In this document: one piece after another, positions 1 through 5,340 of the stretch
Position numbering within the stretch: the stretch's first letter is position 1
How the letters are laid out: each line of letters begins with the position of its first letter
NCBI GenBank assembly: GCA_013043995.1
Contig: JABEVL010000162.1
Span: forward strand, 1 to 5,564
Direction of reading: 5' to 3'
Length of the DNA stretch: 5,564 bases
Origin: Spirochaetales bacterium
Lineage (GTDB): Bacteria; Spirochaetota; Spirochaetia; JABEVK01
Notes under the pieces: model-generated
What the model was told of the DNA's origin: nothing
What the model saw: only the letters and a program-made list of their open reading frames with translations
Database searches by the model: none
Program-made: the position numbers and the translations under genes

Positions 1-5
1 AGTCT

Positions 6-77
6 AGCCGGTGGTCGGAATTGGACCGACGACCTACGCTTTACGAGAGCGTTGCTCTACCACTGAGCTACACCGGC
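6..77 (-). tRNA. tRNA-Thr, anticodon CGT
   Basis: The minus strand folds into a complete 72-base cloverleaf. The 7-bp acceptor stem (71-77 with 7-13) is perfectly paired. The D arm is GCTC/GAGC with loop AGTGGTA, the anticodon arm is ACGCT-CTCGTAA-AGCGT, the variable loop is AGGTC, and the T arm is GTCGG-TCCAATT-CCGAC. The anticodon CGT reads ACG, so the tRNA carries threonine. G1-C72, C2-G71 and the G35-U36 anticodon bases match the identity elements known for bacterial threonyl-tRNA synthetase. The discriminator base is U73. CCA is not encoded (the next bases are AGA), so it would be added after transcription. One oddity is that T-loop position 55 is C instead of the near-universal U. The gene is read away from the kinase gene on its right. 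Confidence 0.95.
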
Positions 78-88
78 AATTAGCCAGC

Positions 89-117
89 TTTATAGCTTTT
101 TATAGGACTCGGGTCAA
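89..117 (-). promoter_or_regulatory. Sigma-70-type promoter of the tRNA-Thr gene
   Basis: On the minus strand TTGACC (112-117) is followed after exactly 17 bases by TATAAA (89-94). The two boxes match the TTGACA/TATAAT consensus at five of six positions each. Transcription would begin around base 82, about five bases before the mature tRNA 5' end at 77, which is typical for a tRNA gene with a very short leader. A second TATAAA lies closer to the -35 box, but only 7 bases away, so it is unlikely to be used. Confidence 0.75.
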
Positions 118-128
118 CCCCTAATTTT

Positions 129-158
129 TTGCATCTTTGTCGACATTGAAACTATAAT
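129..158 (+). promoter_or_regulatory. Candidate promoter of the hybrid kinase gene (perfect -10, weak -35)
   Basis: A perfect TATAAT lies at 153-158. The best -35 match is TTGCAT at 129-134 with an 18-base spacer; only three of its six bases agree with TTGACA. Initiation about 7 bases after the -10 box falls on or next to the ATG at 165, so the transcript would have almost no leader. The divergent tRNA promoter ends only about 12 bases to the left, so the two polymerases may compete for this spacer. Confidence 0.45.
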
Positions 159-164
159 AGGGGA

Positions 165-2600
165 ATGAGCCTCTCGCGCTCCCCTTTCGTGCTTCTAGGA
201 TTTTCTTTATTGGCCTTGACCGTGGGAGTTTCGTGCAAAACAGCAACCCCGAAGGCAGCCCGGGGCGCTATGGACCTGAGTTCTTGGGATTTTCAGAAAA
301 ATCCTGAGGTTAACTTGGACGGAGAGTGGGAATACTGGTGGGGAAGGCTCTACACGCCCACAGAACTGGACTCAGCGCCTCCCGGTCAAAGCTTCAAGAT
401 ACCGGGCTGCTGGAACGCAGAAAAGGACAAGCCCGCCGTCGGCATGGCGACCTTTCGCTTGAGTCTTAATCTTCCGGGCACGATGACCCAATGGTCGCTC
501 ATGCTTCCCGACATTGCCTGCGCCTACAGCCTGTTCATCAACGGGAAACTGCTTTATCAACTCGGGGTGCCTTCCAATGACCCCTCCCTGTACCGCGCCG
601 AAGTGCGCCCGCGAATTGTTTCGTTCACGACGTCGGGCCCCGTTGTCGACCTTGTATTTGACGTGGTCAACCGCAGCGATGTCTTAGGCGGAATTCGAAA
701 CCACATTTTTTTGGGGCCAACAAAGGCCCTGGAAGCGCTCCACAACCGTTCGGCCTTCGGCGAAGCAGTCCTTTTGGGAGCCCTTCTGGCCCTGGGGGCG
801 GTCCACCTCTTCGTGTTCCTTTTTCAACACAACAAGCCTGAAAACCTCTGGCTTTCACTTTTTAGTTTGTGCATCACCTGGCGGGGGCTTTCGACGGGCG
901 ACAGGATCATTCAAAGTTTTTTCCATGGGGTTACGTTTGATTTTTGGTCGAAGTCAGAATTCCTCGCCGTCTTTCTTGGGGTCATTTTTGTCTCACTCTA
1001 TCTGAGAAGTCTTTACCGAGCGTTCTGGCCGGAACGTGCCATGAAGCTCTTTGGACTTTTCACCCTCGTCTTTATTGCTCTCCTCTTCCCCCTCTCCTTG
1101 GCGAATTTCGCCCAGATTTTCAGCTTTTACGAGGCCCCCCTTTTAGGGGCTCTTGTCGTGTTTTTTGTCGTACCACTGCGGGCCGCCCGACACCACGTTC
1201 AGGGGGCCTGGATCGTCGTTTCGGGGATCTGCATTCTGACAGCCGGTGCTGTGAACGACCTTTTATACCTCAACGACCTGATCCGGACAGGCTTTCTGCT
1301 GGACAAGTTTCTGTTTGTGTTCATGGTCATGCAAAGCTTTTTGCTTTCTCGGCAGATGGCCAGCGATTTCCACAAGACAGAGGTGCAAGCCCAGGAGTTG
1401 CGCACCATCGACAAACTCAAAGACGAGTTCCTGGCACGAGTCTCTCACGAGCTCCGCACCCCTTTGCACGGAATCCTTGGAATTACCGAGGCCTTTCAGC
1501 GTCATGAAATTGAGACGTTGAGCCCTAATCAACTCTACCACATGGGTTTGCTCGAGTCCTCATCCAAACGCTTGCTGGCCATGGTCAACAGTATTCTTGA
1601 TTTTTCCACTCTCAAAAACCACCAGAGGGAACTCAACCTCCAGCCGATCGACCTGAAACAAGCCGTCGATTTCTTGTTTCCCCTGTTAAAGCCGCAACTC
1701 CATCCGGGTGTCCAGCTCCACAACCGTATCAGCGCTCTTTTGCCACCCGCCCTGGGAGAAGCTACCTTCGTACAACAAACGCTCCAAGAACTTTTGAGTA
1801 ATGCCGTCACTCACACCTTTTCGGGTTCCATCGCTGTGGAAGCTGAAATTCGGGGAACATCACTCCTGATTCACGTCCGTGACACGGGAGAAGGGATAAG
1901 CGCAGAAAAACAGCCCAGACTCTTTGAGCCGTTTCATCAGACCGAGGACATCGACACCCGAAGAACGCCGGGTCTGGGTTTAGGACTCGCCGTGTGCAAA
2001 GAGATGGTCGAGCAAATGCACGGGACGGTTTCCTTTATTTCCGCACAGGGAAGAGGAACAACTGTCAGTTTTAGTTTGCCGATCTGTGCGCAACCGCGTG
2101 TGCAGTTTTTTCGAAACCAAGGATCCAAAACCCCCAAGCAGCCCGCCCAACTTTTTCAAGCCACTCCGCCTCAGCTTGCGGAGGAACATCCTGGCGAACA
2201 TCCTGGCAATCAGGAAAAGACGATTCTGATTGTGGACGATGAACCGATCAATCTGCTTCTGCTGAAGAAATTTCTCACCAGCCTCCATTATAATGTGCTA
2301 TCGGCCCAAAACGGCGAGACGGCCCTGAGTGTTCTAGAATCGTCGCCCTTGTCGCTGGTGATCCTGGATGTGATGATGCCGGGACTTTCGGGCTTCGAGG
2401 TCTGCACCCGGATCCGCAAGAAATTCTCTCCCCACGATCTGCCCGTCATTCTTTTGACGGCGAAAAACACCAGCGAAGACCTCAAAAAGGGCTTTGAAAG
2501 CGGGGCCAATGATTTTATCACCAAACCCTTTGACAGGGAGGAAATTCGGGCTCGGCTCGAGTTCCACCTCAAGATGACAGGACAGCTTACGGGAAGTTAA
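165..2600 (+). CDS. Membrane hybrid sensor histidine kinase with 7TMR-DISM-type sensor and C-terminal receiver
   Basis: The 811-residue protein begins with a signal sequence (about 1-24) ending in a lipobox-like stretch before Cys24. An extracytoplasmic jelly-roll domain (about 37-190; DGEWEYWW, FINGKLLYQLG, VVNRSDVLGG) follows, as in 7TMR-DISM receptors that bind small ligands. About seven hydrophobic helices span 199-396, then a short coiled coil. HisKA carries the phospho-acceptor His428 in SHELRTP. HATPase_c shows the N-box Asn546, the G1 box DTGEG (573-577), LFEPF, and the G2 box GLGLGL (603-608). A Pro/Gln-rich linker (about 642-684) leads to a receiver with Asp691/692, phospho-acceptor Asp735, Thr765 and Lys787. 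All residues needed for autophosphorylation and transfer to the receiver are present. There is no output domain, so signalling probably passes through a separate Hpt protein or regulator. Upstream in-frame codons reach a stop (TGA at 147) with no other start, and starting at 165 keeps the signal sequence. AGGGG (159-163) lies only 1 base from the ATG, too close for a normal ribosome site. The ligand is unknown; a motility role is only suggested by position. Confidence 0.93.
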   Translation: MSLSRSPFVLLGFSLLALTVGVSCKTATPKAARGAMDLSSWDFQKNPEVNLDGEWEYWWGRLYTPTELDSAPPGQSFKIPGCWNAEKDKPAVGMATFRLSLNLPGTMTQWSLMLPDIACAYSLFINGKLLYQLGVPSNDPSLYRAEVRPRIVSFTTSGPVVDLVFDVVNRSDVLGGIRNHIFLGPTKALEALHNRSAFGEAVLLGALLALGAVHLFVFLFQHNKPENLWLSLFSLCITWRGLSTGDRIIQSFFHGVTFDFWSKSEFLAVFLGVIFVSLYLRSLYRAFWPERAMKLFGLFTLVFIALLFPLSLANFAQIFSFYEAPLLGALVVFFVVPLRAARHHVQGAWIVVSGICILTAGAVNDLLYLNDLIRTGFLLDKFLFVFMVMQSFLLSRQMASDFHKTEVQAQELRTIDKLKDEFLARVSHELRTPLHGILGITEAFQRHEIETLSPNQLYHMGLLESSSKRLLAMVNSILDFSTLKNHQRELNLQPIDLKQAVDFLFPLLKPQLHPGVQLHNRISALLPPALGEATFVQQTLQELLSNAVTHTFSGSIAVEAEIRGTSLLIHVRDTGEGISAEKQPRLFEPFHQTEDIDTRRTPGLGLGLAVCKEMVEQMHGTVSFISAQGRGTTVSFSLPICAQPRVQFFRNQGSKTPKQPAQLFQATPPQLAEEHPGEHPGNQEKTILIVDDEPINLLLLKKFLTSLHYNVLSAQNGETALSVLESSPLSLVILDVMMPGLSGFEVCTRIRKKFSPHDLPVILLTAKNTSEDLKKGFESGANDFITKPFDREEIRARLEFHLKMTGQLTGS
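2184..2207 (+). repeat. Two-copy perfect 12-bp tandem repeat inside the kinase gene
   Basis: The unit GAACATCCTGGC occurs twice in a row (2184-2195 and 2196-2207) with no mismatch. It is in frame and encodes EHPG-EHPG at residues 674-681, in the flexible linker between the ATPase and receiver domains. A length change by whole units would alter the linker without breaking the frame. Confidence 0.9.
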
Positions 2601-2618
2601 ACGGTTGAGCTGAATCTT

Positions 2619-2646
2619 TCAACTTTCAGAGACGGTCTGCCGATAC
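2619..2646 (+). promoter_or_regulatory. Candidate sigma-28 (FliA)-like flagellar promoter upstream of flgF
   Basis: GCCGATAC at 2639-2646 matches the sigma-28 -10 consensus GCCGATAA at seven of eight positions. TCAACTTT at 2619-2626 matches the -35 consensus TAAAGTTT at six of eight. The spacer is 12 bases, one longer than the usual 11. The placement just before a flagellar operon supports it. Initiation about 7 bases past the -10 box would fall at or next to the flgF ATG at 2654. The remainder of the 53-base gap holds no convincing terminator for the kinase gene, so read-through from the kinase is also possible. Confidence 0.42.
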
Positions 2647-2653
2647 AACCTGT

Positions 2654-3505
2654 ATGGAACGCGGACTTTTTATCAGTGCAACAGGAATGACCGCCCAACA
2701 GTGGCGGATGGACGCCGTAGCCAACAACCTGGCCAACGTCGATCTCAACGGTTACAAGCGCGATGAGGCCATTCATAAGGCCTTTCCCGAGCTTTTGATC
2801 CGGAGAACCAACGATGACGGCGTTTATCGTTTCCCATTCGGTTCGGCCGATACCTCACCCATCGTCGGGAAACTCGGAATGGGCGTCGAGCAAAACGAGT
2901 ACTACACGGTTTTCACTCAGGGTGCCCTGAAACAGACCTCCAATCCGTTTGATCTGGCGCTTGAAAACAAGGGGTTTTTTGTCGTTCGGACCCCCGAAGG
3001 TGACCGTTACACGCGAAACGGTGCCTTTGTTCTGGGAAAAGAAGGCTTTATTGAGACCAACGACGGCTACCCCGTCCTAGGGGAAAATGGCCCGATTCAA
3101 GTCAAAGAAAATAACTTCACCATCGATCAAAAAGACAGGGTCTGGATCAATGCCCAGTACGCAGGTGATCCCCACCGATTAGTATCTATGGAAGAAAATG
3201 AGTGGAAGAACACCCAGCTGCTGGACACTCTCAAAGTTGTGAACTTTCCACGGACACGGTTCCTTGCCAAACAAGGAGATTCCTTGTGGCGGGAAACGAG
3301 TCATTCGGGCAAGGCCTTCGACATTCCTCTCAATCAACGTCCTAAAGTTGAACAAGGCTTCGTTGAAGGTTCCAACGTCAATCCCGTCCGGGAGATGGTC
3401 CAGATGATTGAGGTCAACCGCGCCTACGAGACCAACGCCAAAATGATCCAGACCACCGACAACCTGATGGGAAAGCTCATCAACGAAGCGGCTGTCTACC
3501 GTTAA
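2654..3505 (+). CDS. flgF: Flagellar proximal-rod protein FlgF
   Basis: This 283-residue protein belongs to the flagellar rod/hook family, whose subunits are exported by the flagellar type III apparatus and polymerise into the axial rod. The N-terminal family motif is clear (ATGMTAQQ, then VANNLANVDLNGYK at about 22-35). So is the C-terminal helix (EGSNVNPVREMV, NRAYETNAKMIQTTDNLM at about 239-275); these two ends form the coiled-coil core of the rod. The middle has NPFDLAL, GFFVV and RYTRNGAF, typical of FlgF/FlgG. It is called FlgF because it precedes the gene that matches FlgG much better and diverges from it in the middle. The NDDGVYRFPFGSAD / VGKLGMGVEQNEYYT stretch looks like spirochaete FlgF as I remember it, where the gene is sometimes labelled flhO or flgG-like. 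The ATG at 2654 aligns with the family N-terminus. I see no Shine-Dalgarno sequence close to it, so translation may depend on a leaderless start or on coupling to the kinase gene. Confidence 0.9.
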   Translation: MERGLFISATGMTAQQWRMDAVANNLANVDLNGYKRDEAIHKAFPELLIRRTNDDGVYRFPFGSADTSPIVGKLGMGVEQNEYYTVFTQGALKQTSNPFDLALENKGFFVVRTPEGDRYTRNGAFVLGKEGFIETNDGYPVLGENGPIQVKENNFTIDQKDRVWINAQYAGDPHRLVSMEENEWKNTQLLDTLKVVNFPRTRFLAKQGDSLWRETSHSGKAFDIPLNQRPKVEQGFVEGSNVNPVREMVQMIEVNRAYETNAKMIQTTDNLMGKLINEAAVYR

Positions 3506-3536
3506 GCCCCGTGGGGGAGATTTCATCGTTCTGAAT

Positions 3537-3543
3537 AAGGGGA
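3537..3543 (+). promoter_or_regulatory. Ribosome binding site of flgG
   Basis: AAGGGGA lies 7 bases before the ATG at 3551, a strong match to the anti-Shine-Dalgarno pairing region with ideal spacing. It favours the first of the two adjacent ATG codons (3551 over 3554). Confidence 0.75.
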
Positions 3544-3550
3544 AAGCAAC

Positions 3551-4345
3551 ATGATGCGTTCACTTTGGACCGCAGCTTCGGGCATGACGGGTCAGCAATT
3601 TAATATCGACAACATCGCCAACAACCTCGCCAACGTCAACACCACGGGCTTCAAGCAAAACAGAGCCGAGTTTGAAGATCTTTTGTACCAAACTCTTAAA
3701 ATTGCAGGCACCCCGGCAACGGAAGACACCGTAGTTCCTACTCCCACCCAGGTCGGAAACGGGGTCAAGGTCGCGGCGACGCAAAAGATTTATACGCAGG
3801 GCCCCCTCCAGGCAACTGGAAACGTCAGCGACATGGCGATCGCCGGTGAGGGTTTTTTCAGGGTTTTGACTTTAGACGGCAGTTACGGCTACACCCGTGA
3901 TGGGTCTTTTAAGATTGATTCCAACGGCCAGCTCGTCACCAGTCAGGGCTACAAGGTTATGCCCGAGGTCATTTTTCCGCAGAATTTCATCCACGACAGC
4001 GTCGCCGTTTCCCAGGATGGGCGAGTGAACGTGATGTTGCCTGGCCAGGATGACCCCACACCCGTCGCCCAAATGGAGATTTACCGTTTTCCCAACCCAG
4101 CCGGGTTGCAGGCGATCGGAGACAACCTATTAAAGCCGAGCAACGCGTCGGGCTCTGCCGTTGCAGGCCGTCCGGGATTTGACGGTATGGGAAAAATTCA
4201 GCAGCGATTTTTGGAGATGTCCAACGTTTCGGTCGTCCAGGAAATGGTCAATATGATCGTGGCCCAGCGCGCCTACGAATTTAACTCCAAGGCGATCCAA
4301 ACCAGTGACACCATGCTGGGGATTGCTGCCAACCTGAAACGGTAG
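3551..4345 (+). CDS. flgG: Flagellar distal-rod protein FlgG
   Basis: The 264-residue length is close to the roughly 260 residues usual for FlgG, the main component of the distal rod that crosses the periplasm to the hook. The N-terminus MMRSLWTAASGMTGQQ with IANNLANVNTTGFK, the following EFEDLLYQTLKIAGTPAT stretch, NGVKVAATQK and GYTRDGSFKID are FlgG hallmarks. The C-terminus EMSNVSVVQEMVNMI followed by VAQRAYEFNSKAIQTSD is also characteristic. LYRFPNPAGLQAIGDNLL and the terminal LKR resemble spirochaete FlgG as I recall it. The gene follows flgF after 45 bases, and its stop overlaps the purine-rich site used by flgA. FlgF and FlgG are tandem paralogues, most alike in the first 35 and last 45 residues. 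No signal peptide is present, as expected for a type III export substrate. Confidence 0.96.
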   Translation: MMRSLWTAASGMTGQQFNIDNIANNLANVNTTGFKQNRAEFEDLLYQTLKIAGTPATEDTVVPTPTQVGNGVKVAATQKIYTQGPLQATGNVSDMAIAGEGFFRVLTLDGSYGYTRDGSFKIDSNGQLVTSQGYKVMPEVIFPQNFIHDSVAVSQDGRVNVMLPGQDDPTPVAQMEIYRFPNPAGLQAIGDNLLKPSNASGSAVAGRPGFDGMGKIQQRFLEMSNVSVVQEMVNMIVAQRAYEFNSKAIQTSDTMLGIAANLKR

Positions 4346-4347
4346 GA
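4344..4347 (+). promoter_or_regulatory. Weak ribosome binding site of flgA, overlapping the flgG stop
   Basis: AGGA at 4344-4347 overlaps the flgG TAG stop (4343-4345). It is 4 bases from the TTG at 4352 and 7 bases from the TTG at 4355. The second TTG is better spaced, and the overlap suggests that flgA translation depends on ribosomes finishing flgG. CCTTG (4350-4354) can also pair with CAAGG (4364-4368), which would fold the start region into a small hairpin. Confidence 0.5.
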
Positions 4348-4351
4348 CACC

Positions 4352-5326
4352 TTGTTGCACTGGCAAGGCAGAGTCATCGCCCTCCTTTTGACCGTGACAG
4401 CCTTTCCCGTTCTGGGTGAATCGACTTGGACCCTGCGTCCCCGCCTTCAGGAAGCCCTCTTCCCGAAGGCCTCGGCCGTTTTGGTGCCGGGCGAAAACAC
4501 TTTTTCTGACGACCTGGCTTCCTTGCCGGCTTTGCCCAAACTCCCCGATCTCCCCTCCTGGATTCCGATGGGGGAGCTTTTGTCGACCTGGTCGCTACCG
4601 ATGGACTCCATAGTTGTCGGCAGAGGTTTTTTCAGGGTTCCTGAGAAAAATTGGACCGAGTCCCAAAGGGTCTTCACCCAAGACCTTTTAGATTTTCTAG
4701 CCCGCCAAACCCCGAGCGATCAAAGCCCCAGGGAGGAACCGACCCCTTTTGCGGCCCTAATCCTAGAAAATTTCACGCCGCCAAAAACAGTCCCAACACA
4801 CCCCCAGTTTCAGATCACCCAGGCTTCATGGCGCAACGGGGTTTTGACTGGAAGGGTCCACTTAAAAGTCACGGATTCTCAAGCCCCCGACGCCGAGCCG
4901 TCTCGCCTGGAGGTTCAGGTTCTCTGTCAAATTCCTGCAGCTGTCCTCACCCAAGACGTTCCCGCAGGCACTCCAGTCCAGGCTTTGGATTGGAATTGGG
5001 TTTGGCACACGGCTCAAAAAGTTCCTTGGGACGCTCTGACGCAGAACAAGATGCCCCTGTACCGGGGAACAACCTTTTCCGCACGCATTGACCTGAAATC
5101 TGGAGATTTTTTGCGACCTGATGGTAACGTCAGTTTGGTCCGCCCCGTCAATCGCGGCGATGCGGTCAAGCTGACGATCGACGAAGGGCCACTTTCTGTA
5201 GAACTGCCAGCCATAGCAATGGAAAGCGGTGTTGACGGCCAAACGGTCAGGGTTTTGACAAACACTGGAAAAGTGCTCAAGGCCGTTGTCGACGGAACTC
5301 GTTCCACACACGTAGATTGGCCCTGA
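4352..5326 (+). CDS. flgA: Flagellar P-ring assembly chaperone FlgA
   Basis: FlgA is a periplasmic chaperone needed for FlgI subunits to form the P-ring around the rod. The C-terminal part (about 198-324) carries the SAF-type fold: VLTQDVPAGTPVQ, then PLYRGTTFSARIDLKSGDFL, and the closing pattern AVKLTIDEGPLSVEL / AIAMESGVDGQTVRV / GKVLKAVVDGT, equivalent to the end of E. coli FlgA. A Sec signal peptide (hydrophobic core VIALLLTVTAFPVLG, likely cleaved before ESTW) sends it to the periplasm. At 324 residues it is about 100 longer than E. coli FlgA (219). The extra length is in the N-terminal half, which includes a Pro/Leu-rich stretch near 55-70. No ATG or GTG is available in frame near the signal peptide, so the start is TTG at 4352 or, better spaced, TTG at 4355. 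The gene starts 6 bases after flgG and is followed 14 bases later by flgI, its expected client. Confidence 0.88.
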   Translation: MLHWQGRVIALLLTVTAFPVLGESTWTLRPRLQEALFPKASAVLVPGENTFSDDLASLPALPKLPDLPSWIPMGELLSTWSLPMDSIVVGRGFFRVPEKNWTESQRVFTQDLLDFLARQTPSDQSPREEPTPFAALILENFTPPKTVPTHPQFQITQASWRNGVLTGRVHLKVTDSQAPDAEPSRLEVQVLCQIPAAVLTQDVPAGTPVQALDWNWVWHTAQKVPWDALTQNKMPLYRGTTFSARIDLKSGDFLRPDGNVSLVRPVNRGDAVKLTIDEGPLSVELPAIAMESGVDGQTVRVLTNTGKVLKAVVDGTRSTHVDWP

Positions 5327-5331
5327 AGGCC

Positions 5332-5338
5332 GGGGGGA
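5332..5338 (+). promoter_or_regulatory. Purine-rich ribosome binding site of flgI
   Basis: GGGGGGA sits in the 14-base flgA-flgI gap. Two ATG codons follow at 5341 and 5344. The spacing is 2 bases to the first and 5 to the second, so initiation may really be at 5344; the products differ by one methionine. Confidence 0.55.
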
Positions 5339-5340
5339 AG

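Noticed and set aside
1..77. tRNA gene as an integration site for a mobile element
   Set aside because: Only five bases beyond the tRNA 3' end are visible, with no integrase and no direct repeat of the tRNA end elsewhere in the window.
95..106. Alternative TATAAA -10 box for the tRNA promoter
   Set aside because: It lies only 7 bases from the TTGACC box, and the second TATAAA at 89-94 has the ideal 17-base spacing.
1431..1450. TGGCAC resembling the -24 element of a sigma-54 promoter
   Set aside because: There is no TTGC at the required distance and it lies inside the kinase coding region next to the HisKA motif.
944..1507. 187-codon open frame on the + strand inside the kinase gene
   Set aside because: It overlaps the membrane and HisKA regions in another frame, has no recognisable motif or ribosome site, and its composition looks like a frame shadow of the kinase.
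2604..2623. GTTGA...TCAAC inverted repeat after the kinase stop
   Set aside because: The stem is 5 bp, the loop is long and A+T-rich, and no T-tract follows directly. It overlaps the candidate -35 region and is likely chance.
3507..3517. CCCC-GTG-GGGG hairpin after the flgF stop
   Set aside because: The stem is only 4 bp with a 3-base loop and there is no U-run after it, so it is not a credible terminator.
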